Positions 16,081 through 27,423 of a stretch of 64,000 bases of DNA are shown here, in pieces; the first letter of the stretch is position 1; the number at the start of each line of letters is the position of its first letter. The position numbers and the translations under genes are program-made. The notes under the pieces were generated by a model. The model did not search any database. It had not been told where the DNA came from and worked only from the letters and a program-made list of their open reading frames with translations. Origin of the DNA: Brooklawnia cerclae (GTDB lineage Bacteria > Actinomycetota > Actinomycetes > Propionibacteriales > Propionibacteriaceae); contig NZ_JAAMOZ010000003.1 of NCBI RefSeq assembly GCF_011758645.1, forward strand, positions 1 through 64,000, written 5' to 3'.

Positions 16081-17607
16081 TCAGGCCTTGAACTCCTTCA
16101 TCGACCCGGTCTCCAGGAACCGCTGATGCCAGCTGAACGCCTGGCCGAGGTCGTGCGGGGTGTGGATGCCCCGGCCCTGGCTGACCTTGAGCGCACGGTC
16201 GTAGTACTCGTGCAGGGCCTCCCGGTAGTCCGGGTGGGCACAGTTGTCGATGACCACGTTGACGCGCTGCCGCGGCGCCAGGCCGCGCAGGTCGGCGAGA
16301 CCCTGCTCGGTGATGATCACCATGACGTCGTGCTCGGTGTGGTCGGTGTGGCTGACCATCGGGACGATCGCGGAGATGTCACCGCCCTTGGCGAGCGACG
16401 GGCTCACGAAGATCGAGTAGCCCGCGTTACGGGCGAAATCGCCCGAGCCGCCGACACCGTTCATCATCTTGGTGCCCATGATGTGCGTCGAGTTGACGTT
16501 GCCGTAGATGTCGGCCTCGATCATGCCGTTGGTGGCGATGACGAACTGGCGGCGGATCACCTCGGGGTGGTTCGACACGTCCTGCGGGCGCAGGATGATC
16601 TTGCCGTGGTAGTCCCTGGCGTGGTCGTTCATGTGGTGCGCCATGTCGGGCGACAGCGAGAACGCGGTGGCCGAGGCGACGTCGATCTTGCCGGCGTCGA
16701 TGAGCTGGACCATGCCGTCCTGGATGACCTCGGTGTAGCTGGTCATGTGCTCGTACGGCGCGTCCATCAGGCCCGCCAGCACGGCGTTCGCGATGTTGCC
16801 GACGCCCGACTGCAGCGGCCACAGGGTGGGAGGCATGCGACCCGCCTTGACCTCCATGTCGAAGAAGTCGAGCAGGTGGGCGGCGATGGCCCGCGAGTCG
16901 TCGTCCAGCGGCTTGAAGGGCGTGTTGCGGTCGGGGTCGTCCGTCTCGACGATGGCGACGACCTTGCTCGGATCGACCTTGAAGGTCGGGCGGCCGATGA
17001 TGTCGCCGGGGCTGCTGATCGGGATCGGCTCGCGGCGCGGCTTGATGTCCATGCCGTAGTAGATGTCGTGCAGCCCGTAGAGGTCGTCGGCCTGCCACGA
17101 GTTGACCTCGATGATGACCTTCTCGGCGATGTCGAGGTAGGTGCGGTTGTTGCCGACGGACGAACTGGGGATGATCTCGCCGTGCTCGGTGATGGCGGTC
17201 GCCTCGATCACGGCGAAGTCCATCTTGCCGAAGAAGCCCATGTTGATGAGCTTCTGCAGATGTGACAGATGGATGTCGCAGTAGTTCGTCGTGCCGTCGT
17301 TGATCTTGGCCCGCAGGTGGGGATCGGACTGGTACGGGGTGCGGAAGGCCATGCCGCCGGTGTCGGCGAGCACGCCGTCGAGCTCCGGCGCCGTCGAGGC
17401 GCCGGTGAACGCCTTGATGGTGAACTCCTCACCGCGCTCGTGTGCCGCCTTGATGCGCTTGGCCAGGGCGCCCGGAATCTCCTTCGGGTATCCCGAGCCC
17501 GTGAACCCGGAGAAACCGATCGAGGCACCGGGGGGAATGAGTGCGGCGGCATCCTCGGCGCTCATGACCTTGCTGGCGAATGCCGGGTGCGCGATGCGAG
17601 CTGACAT
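16081..17607 (-). CDS. Acetyl/propionyl-CoA:succinate CoA-transferase family protein
   Basis: 508-residue class I CoA-transferase of the acetyl-CoA hydrolase/transferase family. Seen: GFSGFTGSGYPKEIPGAL near the N-terminus, ATAITEHGEIIPSSSVGNN, the active-site Glu293 in SYTEVIQDG, and GNVNSTHIMGTKMMNGVGGS followed by GDFARN. Relatives move CoA between succinate and acetate or propionate. In Propionibacteriaceae this enzyme releases propionate and regenerates succinyl-CoA in the Wood-Werkman cycle, which is the likely role here, acetate use being the alternative. AGGAGGAG precedes ATG 17607. Single gene ended by a strong terminator. Confidence 0.92.
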   Translation of the reverse strand: MSARIAHPAFASKVMSAEDAAALIPPGASIGFSGFTGSGYPKEIPGALAKRIKAAHERGEEFTIKAFTGASTAPELDGVLADTGGMAFRTPYQSDPHLRAKINDGTTNYCDIHLSHLQKLINMGFFGKMDFAVIEATAITEHGEIIPSSSVGNNRTYLDIAEKVIIEVNSWQADDLYGLHDIYYGMDIKPRREPIPISSPGDIIGRPTFKVDPSKVVAIVETDDPDRNTPFKPLDDDSRAIAAHLLDFFDMEVKAGRMPPTLWPLQSGVGNIANAVLAGLMDAPYEHMTSYTEVIQDGMVQLIDAGKIDVASATAFSLSPDMAHHMNDHARDYHGKIILRPQDVSNHPEVIRRQFVIATNGMIEADIYGNVNSTHIMGTKMMNGVGGSGDFARNAGYSIFVSPSLAKGGDISAIVPMVSHTDHTEHDVMVIITEQGLADLRGLAPRQRVNVVIDNCAHPDYREALHEYYDRALKVSQGRGIHTPHDLGQAFSWHQRFLETGSMKEFKA

Positions 17608-17685
17608 TGCTCCTCCTGTCGAAAACCTACAGCCCCAAGGCTATCGGTTTGGCTTTCCCACCCAACGAGGGGGGTCTGCCCGCGG

Positions 17686-18894
17686 CTAGCGGGGAAGGCG
17701 TTCGGTCGGGCGGATCACCAAGCCGGTGCGCAGCTTCGGGGTGAAGAAGGTCGACTTCGGGGGCATGAGGAGTCCCTCGCGTGCCGTGCGCCGGATCTCG
17801 TCCAGCGACGTCGGGCGGATGAGCACCGCGGCCGTGTGCCGGGCCAGGGTGCCCTCTCCCTTCAGCTCGGCCAGCACCTCGTCGAGGCCGTGCTGGTAGG
17901 TCACCTGAGCGCTGCTGCCGGCCAGTGCGTGCTCCAGCCAGGCTCCGTCGAGAGCCCGGACGCCGTCGAAGGCCCCGGGGCGCGGCACCAGCCATTCGCC
18001 CTGGCCGCTCGGGTTGAGCAGGACGAGGCGTCCGTACTTCACCATGGCGCGCAGCGTGGCCGGGGCGGGACGTTCGGCCATGGGCTCGAAGGTGAAGCAG
18101 GACGACAGGTCGGCCTTCAGCTCGTCGTAGCCGATCCCGTCGTAGACGCGGTGGATGGCTTCGATCGACAGCTGGTCGTCCACGAGCTCGTTGATGAACG
18201 TGAGTGTGAACTCTGCGGCCGTGTCCTTGCGACCTGTGGCCTTGCGCACCTTGTCGCGGTAGACCCGAGAGACGCCGTAGCGGTGGTGGCCGTCGGCGAT
18301 CAGGACGTCGTCGCGGGCGATGATCGCCCGGATGCGCTCGACGCGAGCCGGATCGGTGACCCGTTCGACGCGATGGGTGACGCCGTCCACGGTCAGCTGA
18401 CCGACGGGTTCGGCGGGTGCCGCGAGCTCGGCGGTCAGCCCGGACGCCAGCGACAGACCCCACACAGGGGACAGGTTGGCCGCCGTGGCGATCGTCAGGT
18501 CGAGACGGTCGGTGCTGGCCTTCTTGGTTGTCCGCTCATGGGGCAGGACGCCGCCCGCCCCCTCGTCCACGACCTCGAGGCCGCCGAGGACGCCGGTGAT
18601 GGTGCGCGGCAGCCCGGTGGCGTCCACCATGTCCATGCGGTAGATCGTGAAGCTGGGCTGCTCGTCGGTGACGAGGACGCTCTTGGCGAGCCAGTCCTGC
18701 AGGCGGTAGGCGGCCACCTCGTAGCGGTCGTCGGCGCCCCGGGGAACGTCGATCCAGACGATGTTGTGCGGGTCGCGGCGCTCCAGGCCGATGACGTCGT
18801 CGTCCGAGAGCACGTCGTACGGCGGGGCGATCACGGCATCGAAGTCGGCGTCGGACGCGTAGCGGATGGCGGTGAAGGGCTCGAATCGTGGCAC
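17686..18894 (-). CDS. DUF1015-family protein (SerK/SbnI-like)
   Basis: 402 residues, cytoplasmic. Family blocks: APPYDVLSDDD near residue 24, HNIVWIDVPRG, VLPHERTTKKASTDRLDL, and the ParB-like IADGHHRYGVSRVYRDK near residue 200. Some DUF1015 members (archaeal SerK, staphylococcal SbnI) are free L-serine kinases making O-phosphoserine; whether this one keeps that activity is unknown. GTG 18894 starts the homology and has TAGCGT 6 nt upstream, so it is probably leaderless. Transcribed in the same direction as the CoA-transferase, 78 bp before it. Confidence 0.82.
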   Translation of the reverse strand: MPRFEPFTAIRYASDADFDAVIAPPYDVLSDDDVIGLERRDPHNIVWIDVPRGADDRYEVAAYRLQDWLAKSVLVTDEQPSFTIYRMDMVDATGLPRTITGVLGGLEVVDEGAGGVLPHERTTKKASTDRLDLTIATAANLSPVWGLSLASGLTAELAAPAEPVGQLTVDGVTHRVERVTDPARVERIRAIIARDDVLIADGHHRYGVSRVYRDKVRKATGRKDTAAEFTLTFINELVDDQLSIEAIHRVYDGIGYDELKADLSSCFTFEPMAERPAPATLRAMVKYGRLVLLNPSGQGEWLVPRPGAFDGVRALDGAWLEHALAGSSAQVTYQHGLDEVLAELKGEGTLARHTAAVLIRPTSLDEIRRTAREGLLMPPKSTFFTPKLRTGLVIRPTERLPR

Positions 18895-19017
18895 GTGTCC
18901 ACGCTAGCGGGCCCTGGGCACTCTCGTCGCCCCGTGTTCAGGAGACGGCGAGGGTGCCCCGACCGGCGGCGATCTCCACCGGGTCGCGACGCGCGCCGGG
19001 CCCGGCTTCGCGCGCGG

Positions 19018-19761
19018 TCAGGCCGCGACCACCAGGCTGGGGTCGGGTGCGGTGATGCTGAGAGGCTCGCCATAGGCGCTGTACGAGGAGGTCGCCGTCA
19101 TGCCCTCGCCGAGGCTCATCTCCAGCTTCAGCAGACGACCCGAGGCGATGTAGAAGTCCATCGGTCCCATCTGTGTGGTGACGAGGTAGTGGTCGGCGTC
19201 GGTCCCGTCGACGGTCTCGGCACCGATGAACTCGACCGCGGTCACGGTCGACAAGGCGGACAGCCCGTCCAGCGAGTCGAGGTCGCTCTGGCTGGCCTCG
19301 GTCTTCGTCCAGGTGCCGGAATCCGGATTGCTCGTGTACACGGTGGTGCCGATTCCGATGACCTCGACCTTGGGGGTCTCCACGCCCGGCGCGACGCTGG
19401 TCGCGTCGGTGATCAGGTGTGTCTTCGGAGTGCTCGGGTCGGAATTGTCCACCTGTGTGGTGGACGTGGACGTGACGGTCATACCCGACGAGGTGACGGT
19501 GGACGTCGACGTCACCACATAGGTCGTCACCGTGGACATGCCCTGCTTGAGCGTGCTCTGGAATTCCTCCGCGTCGACAGGCCCGGGCTGAGCCGGACGG
19601 CTGATCTCGTCGGCCTCCTGGGCGGCCTGCGGGTCGGATGTGGTCTGTGTGGCCGCCGTCGGGGTCGGCTCGTCCTTCGTGGACGAGCATCCGCTCATCA
19701 TGGCCGCGCCGAGCACTGCGGCGGTCACGACGGAGACGACGGAGTTCCAGCGCATGCGCAT
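19018..19761 (-). CDS. LppX/LprG-like lipoprotein
   Basis: 247 residues. Type II signal peptide: basic RMRW, hydrophobic VVSVVTAAVLGAAM, lipobox MSGC with Cys about residue 24. A Thr/Ser-rich stretch (about 28-60) links to a LolA-like beta domain (KQGMSTVTTYVVTSTSTVTSSGMTV; HYLVTTQMGPMDFYIAS; LKLEMSLG). LppX/LprG proteins bind acyl lipids at the actinobacterial cell surface; that is the likely but unproven role. CAGGAG stands 6 nt before ATG 19761. The frame extends far upstream through the neighbour's antisense strand, but the lipobox fixes the start. Confidence 0.8.
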   Translation of the reverse strand: MRMRWNSVVSVVTAAVLGAAMMSGCSSTKDEPTPTAATQTTSDPQAAQEADEISRPAQPGPVDAEEFQSTLKQGMSTVTTYVVTSTSTVTSSGMTVTSTSTTQVDNSDPSTPKTHLITDATSVAPGVETPKVEVIGIGTTVYTSNPDSGTWTKTEASQSDLDSLDGLSALSTVTAVEFIGAETVDGTDADHYLVTTQMGPMDFYIASGRLLKLEMSLGEGMTATSSYSAYGEPLSITAPDPSLVVAA

Positions 19762-19847
19762 GGCTTGCTCCTGTGGTTTTCCTGTGAATGGGGTTTCACC
19801 GTATCGGCCGGTGGTGTCACCTTTGGTGCCCTCGCACGGCGAGAGCG

Positions 19848-20873
19848 CTATCGCCGGACGCTGCGCGTCACCGTGTAGTGGCGGTCCTGAGCCACGAGCC
19901 GCGTCGACCCGATCAGGCGCGACAGGTGCGCCTTCCACGGCAGGTGCGAGTTGAAGACGCACCAGAACTCGCCGCCCGGCCCCAGCACCCGCGCCGCGTC
20001 GGCGAACATGCCGATCGCGGGATCGGAGTCCTTCGCGGTGCCGCGGTGGAAGGGCGGGTTGCAGACGACCACGTCCACCGAACCCGGCGCGAGGAACGAC
20101 AGGTCGGACGCCCAGGTCGTCCGCACCCCGGTGCCCGCCGACGTGAGCCGGGTGGCGTCGGCCGCGGCCCAGCCGGCGTCCACGGCGTGCACGGCCGCGT
20201 CGGGGTGAAGCCGGGCGAGCAGCGTGGCCAGGATGCCCGATCCGCTGCCCAGGTCGAGGTAGGTGTCGGCGTCGGCCACCCGGTCGAGGTGCCGGACGAG
20301 CAGCCCTGTGGCATCGTCGAGGCGCCCGGACGCGAACGTCGCCCCGTGCCACCAGACGTCGAGTCCCTCGGTCAGCCGGTCGATGTGCCGGCTCCTGGGC
20401 CAGGTGACCGGCGCCGGGACCGGACCGAAGGCCATCAGCGCCCGCGACTTCTGTTGACCGAGCGAGGCCCGGACGGTCGTGAAGTGCCGCGCGAGCGTGT
20501 CGTTCATCGACCGGCTGAGGTGCTTGTCGCGTCCGCCCGCGATCAGGAACAGCCCAGGGTCGGCGTGGGCGGCGAGCAGTTCGGCGTACTCGTCCAGTGC
20601 CCCCAGCGAGTGCGGCATGCGGAGCCAGGCGAGGTCGACGCCGGCGAGCGTGGCGGCGTCCAGCGAATCGGCCAGCAGCTCCGGTGGGACGAGCTCCCGG
20701 TCGCGGATGTCGTCACACCACACGCTCACCCGTGTCGCGTGGGCGAGCGCCTCGTCCACCAGATGCGGGGCGTCGAGGACGAGCAGGTGCCCCGCCCGGT
20801 CGGCGGGGGACTGAGCGGCGATGACCCGGTCGACCGGGTCCGTCGTGTCGGGGCGGGTGGTTGCGTCGTCCAT
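19848..20873 (-). CDS. RsmC/RlmG-like rRNA guanine-N2 methyltransferase
   Basis: 341-residue two-domain class I SAM methyltransferase. The N-terminal half is the degenerate copy typical of RsmC/RlmG (LFLIAGGRDKHLSRSMNDTLARHF); the C-terminal half carries the SAM site (TYLDLGSGSGILATLLAR), VHAVDAGW and the catalytic NPPFHRG, all diagnostic of N2-guanine methylation of 16S or 23S rRNA. ATG 20873 is the first start of the homologous region and has a weak CACAAT box 7 nt upstream. The substrate position (G1207-like or G1835-like) cannot be told apart by eye. Confidence 0.85.
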   Translation of the reverse strand: MDDATTRPDTTDPVDRVIAAQSPADRAGHLLVLDAPHLVDEALAHATRVSVWCDDIRDRELVPPELLADSLDAATLAGVDLAWLRMPHSLGALDEYAELLAAHADPGLFLIAGGRDKHLSRSMNDTLARHFTTVRASLGQQKSRALMAFGPVPAPVTWPRSRHIDRLTEGLDVWWHGATFASGRLDDATGLLVRHLDRVADADTYLDLGSGSGILATLLARLHPDAAVHAVDAGWAAADATRLTSAGTGVRTTWASDLSFLAPGSVDVVVCNPPFHRGTAKDSDPAIGMFADAARVLGPGGEFWCVFNSHLPWKAHLSRLIGSTRLVAQDRHYTVTRSVRR

Positions 20874-20989
20874 GACCACGATTGTGCCCGCGCCCGCCCG
20901 CTGTCCGGCCCGGTGGGCGGTAGGCGCGCCATCCGCATCGCGTGTGCCCGTCCCGCACGCGGGCGCCGTAAAACTCAGGCGGACCGTGT

Positions 20990-21076
20990 ACCACCCGCCT
21001 GAGGGCGTCGCACCCGCGTGAAGAACACGCGGCTCGCGTAAACGAGCGGCACCAAGCCTCACGCGGGCCGCAGGAA
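20990..21076. repeat. CCCGCGTGAGG-type repeat array
   Basis: Units ACCCGCCTGAGG, ACCCGCGTGAAG, GGCTCGCGTAAAC and, inverted, CCTCACGCGGGCC within 90 bp, immediately downstream of the gene at 21085-21573. Third array of this family in the window. No other feature is seen in this 211-bp gap. Confidence 0.55.
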
Positions 21077-21084
21077 CCACCCTG

Positions 21085-21573
21085 TCAGTCGATGACGATG
21101 AGCTCGAGGTGCTCCGGCTCCACCCCGTACACCATGTGGCCCGCACCTTTCCGGTCGACGAAGACCCGCGCGACGCCCAGTTCGCATTCGTAGCTGACCA
21201 CGGGGTACATGTCGCCGGCAATCGACACGATGTGCGACCCCGCGTTGCGCAGCCGGTTCAGCATGTGAATCAGCGGCTTGACGCTCTCGGATGGCTCATG
21301 CTGCCACGTCCACGCCATGGAGAACGCGTGTCCGGCCAACTCGGATGGATCGGTGAAGCCGCCGCACTGGTTGCCGATGTACACGAGTCGTCCGTCGCGG
21401 AGGTATGTGCTTTCCACCAGGACGAATCGTGAGGACGGATCTCCGGTGGCGTCTTGGCCGCTGCCGTGACTCATGCCGCTCAGGGCTTCGCGAGTGAAGA
21501 AGACGTCACCTTCGAAGCCATCGACATATTCCCGTAGAGGATTGCGCCAAGGGGTCGGCTTCTCGTTGTTCAT
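21085..21573 (-). CDS. Conserved protein of unknown function
   Basis: 162 residues, acidic, soluble, no signal peptide. Readable blocks: NPLREYVDGFEGDVFFTREALSG, RFVLVESTYLRDGRLVYIGN, a central Trp/His segment (HAFSMAWTWQHEPSE) and the C-terminal FVDRKGAGHMVYGVEPEHLELIVID. No family is recognised. AGAGG lies 5 nt before ATG 21573. Its base composition is a little lower in GC than neighbouring genes, which may mean later acquisition. It stands alone between the methyltransferase and ywaF-like genes. Confidence 0.6.
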   Translation of the reverse strand: MNNEKPTPWRNPLREYVDGFEGDVFFTREALSGMSHGSGQDATGDPSSRFVLVESTYLRDGRLVYIGNQCGGFTDPSELAGHAFSMAWTWQHEPSESVKPLIHMLNRLRNAGSHIVSIAGDMYPVVSYECELGVARVFVDRKGAGHMVYGVEPEHLELIVID

Positions 21574-21760
21574 CGTGACCTCTATGGATAGCGGTAGAAC
21601 GGGCCGCATGAACGACAGGTGCCCCGGGACGCTGTCGGATGCGAACGAGCAGGATTCCACAGCAATGACGACAGCTCCCGGGCCACCGCGCGTCCGGTCG
21701 TGGCTTTCCTCGTCACGATACGGCCCACGGCCATCGGGCGGTGTGTGACATGCCGGCGTC

Positions 21761-22498
21761 TCAGGCGATGCGTGACATGCCCACGTCGAGGGGTTCCGAG
21801 CCTTCGTCGGCCCGCGCACCCGGTCCCGCGAGCCGCGAGACGCCGTAGCCGATCCAGAAGATGGCCAGGGTCGCCGCCAGGGCGCCGAGCTCGTACCAGG
21901 GGCTCGGCAGCGATTTCAGCAGCGGGCGATCGCGCAGATAGAAGTAGTTGCCTCCCACGAGCCGGTTCACCACGACGGCGGCGACGAAGTAGACGAGGAA
22001 CCAGCCGTAGGCCTTCCACAGGCCGCGCACGGTTGGACGCCACCCCCACGCGATGCCCGCGAAGATCGGCAGCGCGATGTTGATCGTGTGCGAGACGAAG
22101 AACGACCACCCGATCACGTGGGTCACGGGATAGATCTTCGAGGGCAGGACGAACGTGGCGTAGGCGAACAGGCCGAAGAAGAACTGCACGTTCAGCCAGG
22201 CGGGCCGCCGGGTGATCAGGAACACCAGCCCCAGGATCGTCGTCGTCCGCGAGATGTGCAGCGGCAGTGCCTCGGCCACGTCGAAGCCGGTCTCGAGGAA
22301 GTACCACAGGTACAACCCGGTGAACTGCGCCACCGAGAGCCCCAGGATCGCCCGGCGCAGCCCGGTGGCATGTCGTCGCACCCAGCTGCGCCCGGTCAGC
22401 AGGGCCGCGAGCACGATCAGCAGTCCGGCGATGTAGGCGAGGTGATCGGGCCCGAACAAGGTGATGTAGGGGGTGCCGGCGTCCCACGAGGAATCCAC
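21761..22498 (-). CDS. YwaF-like (TIGR02206) integral membrane protein
   Basis: 245 residues, about seven membrane helices. Family marks: the N-terminal TLFGPDHLAYIAGLL, PLHISRTTTILGLVFLITRRP with the conserved PLH, PSKIYPVTHVIGWSFFVSHTINIALPIFAGI, and the NYFYLRDRP block. TIGR02206/YwaF proteins are widespread in Gram-positive bacteria and their function is unknown. GTG 22498 has TACCCT 6 nt upstream, a probable leaderless start. It follows the GPP34 gene in the same direction, 66 bp downstream. Confidence 0.85.
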   Translation of the reverse strand: MDSSWDAGTPYITLFGPDHLAYIAGLLIVLAALLTGRSWVRRHATGLRRAILGLSVAQFTGLYLWYFLETGFDVAEALPLHISRTTTILGLVFLITRRPAWLNVQFFFGLFAYATFVLPSKIYPVTHVIGWSFFVSHTINIALPIFAGIAWGWRPTVRGLWKAYGWFLVYFVAAVVVNRLVGGNYFYLRDRPLLKSLPSPWYELGALAATLAIFWIGYGVSRLAGPGARADEGSEPLDVGMSRIA

Positions 22499-22564
22499 CC
22501 GGCCAGGGTAGGAGATCGGGACGCGTGAGCCTCCGTGTCACTCGCCCACCGGGAATCGTGGCCC

Positions 22565-23209
22565 TCAGGTGACGATGCCCGGCACGATGATCGTGGCGAC
22601 CATCACCGCGGTGGCGGCCTCGATGGCCTGCCTGACCGCCGCGCCCGCCGGGTGGGCCTGGGTGATCTGCCCGATGCGCCGATGTATCTCCTTGTTGCCC
22701 AGGTCTCCCACCTCGGCGCGCAGCACGTTCGGAGTCGCCTCGGTGGCGTCCAGAAGGGCCAGCAGTGCCATCTCCTGGTCGGTGGCCCCGGCGTCCCCCC
22801 GCAGCACCGACGTCAGGCGTAGGCGAACGAGCTGCTCGGGGCGGGGATCGACCTCGGGGAACCGCCACCCTTGCCAGAAGGTCTTCTCGGCGCGGACGAC
22901 GCCGATGGTGGCGAGATGCTGCCCGGTGACAAACGCGGTCCTGCCGCCGCTGTCGAACAGCGTCGAGAGACGGCGCCTGTTCAGGCGGGCCACACGCGCC
23001 AGCACGTCGTCCAGGACGGGATGCCCGACGGGCCGGTCGCTGAGCACATTGACGAGCGGTTCCTTGTCGCGCGACAGCCAGACCCGCTCGTCCGCCACGA
23101 GATCGGTGACCGCAGCCGCGGTGAGGGCGTAGTCGCGATACGTGGCGTCGATCTCGGAGGCGCCCGAGGACTGGGTCAGCAGCAGGAAGAGATCCTCGGC
23201 GATCACCAT
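22565..23209 (-). CDS. GPP34 (GOLPH3/Vps74-like) family protein
   Basis: 214-residue protein of the Golgi phosphoprotein 3 fold, common in actinobacteria. Seen: MVIAEDLFLLLTQSSG at the start, ALTAAAVTDLVADERVWL, PVLDDVLARVARL, the long helical middle and the hydrophobic C-terminal helix EAATAVMVATIIVPGI. Eukaryotic GOLPH3 binds phosphatidylinositol-4-phosphate; bacterial relatives are uncharacterised but may bind membranes. ATG 23209 has TATCGT 6 nt upstream. Its start region abuts that of the divergent PPDK regulatory gene, sharing a 58-bp intergenic space. Confidence 0.85.
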   Translation of the reverse strand: MVIAEDLFLLLTQSSGASEIDATYRDYALTAAAVTDLVADERVWLSRDKEPLVNVLSDRPVGHPVLDDVLARVARLNRRRLSTLFDSGGRTAFVTGQHLATIGVVRAEKTFWQGWRFPEVDPRPEQLVRLRLTSVLRGDAGATDQEMALLALLDATEATPNVLRAEVGDLGNKEIHRRIGQITQAHPAGAAVRQAIEAATAVMVATIIVPGIVT

Positions 23210-23215
23210 GGGCCA

Positions 23216-23261
23216 ACGATACCCACGGCCCCGCACCGGCAGGGGAACCATCGTGTAGCCT
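23216..23261. promoter_or_regulatory. Divergent leaderless promoter pair of the GPP34 and PPDK-regulator genes
   Basis: Minus-strand TATCGT (23216-23221) is 6 nt before ATG 23209; plus-strand TAGCCT (23256-23261) is 6 nt before ATG 23268. The two -35 regions overlap in the 34 bp between the boxes, so the genes may be coordinately or competitively expressed. Confidence 0.5.
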
Positions 23262-23267
23262 CGCGCC

Positions 23268-24191
23268 ATGTCAGGCAATCCGGCTCCAGGACACCCGGCA
23301 CCGGGCAGTCAGATGCAGATCCACGTCATCGCCGACAGCTCCGGTGAGACGGCGGCACGGCTGGCCCGTGCGGCCCAGGCGCAGTTTCCCGCCACGTCGT
23401 TCTCGATCGTCCGCCACCCGCGCGTCAAGGACTCGGACGCGCTCCTCGGGGTGTTCGACGCCATCAGCGGAGCCCTGGAGGCATCTGGGGGATGCAGGCT
23501 GGTCGTCCTCTACACCCTGGTGAAGGAACCCATGGCCGGCATGGTCGAGCGCTACTGCGCCGACAAGCAGATACCCCATGCCGACCTGTTCCGCGACACC
23601 CTGCGGGCGTTCGAGGACGCGACGGGCACCGAGCCGGACGGCGCCGTGGCGCGTCCGGTCGGCGTGGAGGCCGACTACTTCGACCGCATCAGCGCCATGG
23701 AGTTCGCCGTGCGCAACGACGACGGCGTCATGCCCGGGGCGCTGCACGAATGCGACATCTGTCTGGTCGGGGCTTCACGTTCGGGCAAGACCCCGCTGTC
23801 GCTCTACCTGGGATACGTCGGCTACAAGACCGTCAACGTGCCGCTGGTGCCGGGCATCGCCCCGCCGCCGGAACTGTTCCGGATCGATCGCTGGCGCATC
23901 GTCGGGCTCACCATCGATGCCGAGAGGCTCCTGCAGATCCGCAACCGCCGAGCCAAATCGCTGGGTGGCTACGGCACCAAGGACGGCGGCTATGCCGATC
24001 TCGTCAAGATCTACGACGAGTTGGACGAAGTGGGGCGCATCCAGCGCTCCCTCGGCTGCCCGGTGATCGACACCACCGGGCTGGCGCTGGAGGAGGCGGC
24101 GTCCCGGGTGACCGAGATCGTGGAACAGCGTGCTAGACGGGCGGGCACTCATCTTCGTCGTCCCGCCGGTAGCATGAAGATCGCGCCGTAG
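23268..24191 (+). CDS. Pyruvate phosphate dikinase regulatory protein (bifunctional kinase/phosphorylase, DUF299)
   Basis: 307 residues. Family hallmarks: IHVIADSSGETAARLARAA near the N-terminus, PHADLFRDTLRAFEDATG, AMEFAVRNDDG, the P-loop LVGASRSGKTPLSLYLG (about residue 165) and RIDRWRIVGLTIDAERL. The enzyme uses ADP to phosphorylate the Thr next to the catalytic His of PPDK, switching it off, and uses phosphate to reverse this. The adjacent gene codes for PPDK itself, which makes PPDK rather than PEP synthase the expected target. ATG 23268 is leaderless (TAGCCT, 6 nt). The first 15 residues are a Pro/Gly tail outside the domain. Confidence 0.92.
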   Translation: MSGNPAPGHPAPGSQMQIHVIADSSGETAARLARAAQAQFPATSFSIVRHPRVKDSDALLGVFDAISGALEASGGCRLVVLYTLVKEPMAGMVERYCADKQIPHADLFRDTLRAFEDATGTEPDGAVARPVGVEADYFDRISAMEFAVRNDDGVMPGALHECDICLVGASRSGKTPLSLYLGYVGYKTVNVPLVPGIAPPPELFRIDRWRIVGLTIDAERLLQIRNRRAKSLGGYGTKDGGYADLVKIYDELDEVGRIQRSLGCPVIDTTGLALEEAASRVTEIVEQRARRAGTHLRRPAGSMKIAP

Positions 24192-24265
24192 ATGTGCGCG
24201 TGGGCCGTTCGGCGGGCCCCGCTTCTTCCCGGTTCCCTGGCCGGGCAGAATAGGATCTATGAAAA

Positions 24266-24283
24266 AGCCCCAGCGTGGGGGCT
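24266..24283 (+). terminator. Short hairpin between the PPDK-regulator and PPDK genes
   Basis: AGCCCC (24266-24271) and GGGGCT (24278-24283) form a 6-bp stem after a run of five A. There is no U run, so it could be a weak terminator or part of the PPDK leader. Confidence 0.25.
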
Positions 24284-24342
24284 GAGGTCGGGACACGGGG
24301 GTCCGCGCCCCGCGCGAATTGCTAGTCAAAGGAGATCAAGCA

Positions 24343-26985
<2,643 letters not shown>

Positions 26986-27010
26986 CGATCCGTCTGTCGG
27001 CCTGCTGCGT

Positions 27011-27120
27011 CGTGACACAGTTCCTTCAAATTGTGGTGCCCCCTGGGGCGTGCATCATCTGACTACGCCTTTCGCTGAGAAGGGTGGAGTGCTGAGCCAG
27101 ATTGCAGGAACTGTGTCACG
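27011..27120. repeat. 110-bp inverted-repeat element, copy B
   Basis: Left arm CGTGACACAGTTCCTTCAA (27011-27029), right arm TTGCAGGAACTGTGTCACG (27102-27120); arms match at all but one position. It lies just after ppdK. The interior has no similarity to copies A or C apart from the A/T positions next to the arms, which suggests the arms are what is conserved. Confidence 0.8.
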
Positions 27121-27156
27121 GGCACAGGCCGAGCCGTGTCGATCATCGGGCCACGC

Positions 27157-27267
27157 CGTGACAAAGCTTCCGCAATTCTCGGCGCTGCTGGTGGCGGAAG
27201 TCCCGTGGCTATGGCTGATGCGGGCGCGCCGCTACGAGCGGTGCCGGGTCGCGGGAGTCGTGTCACG
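27157..27267. repeat. Decayed inverted-repeat element, copy B'
   Basis: Begins CGTGACAAAGCTTCCGCAA and ends GCGGGAGTCGTGTCACG, 111 bp apart: same length and end sequences as copy B, with several mismatches, and only 36 bp after it. Read as a degenerate second insertion or duplication. The rest of the 27121-27423 gap is gene-free. Confidence 0.45.
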
Positions 27268-27354
27268 AGGGCGGGGCGCTATCGCGTCGAGGCGGTGACC
27301 GGATCGGTCGTGTCGGTGGGCGGCCCCGGAGCCTGGCGAGGGAAAACGGTGATC

Positions 27355-27389
27355 CGTCAGGCCGCGAACACCGCACAGGCGGCCTGACG
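27355..27389. other. Perfect 11-bp hairpin upstream of the riboswitch
   Basis: CGTCAGGCCGC (27355-27365) and GCGGCCTGACG (27379-27389) with a 13-nt loop. No U run follows on the plus strand. It may insulate the cob operon from ppdK read-through or border the cob promoter; GCACAAT at 27412-27418 could be its -10 region. Confidence 0.4.
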
Positions 27390-27423
27390 GTCGAGCCCGG
27401 CTGGCTCTGTGGCACAATCGACG

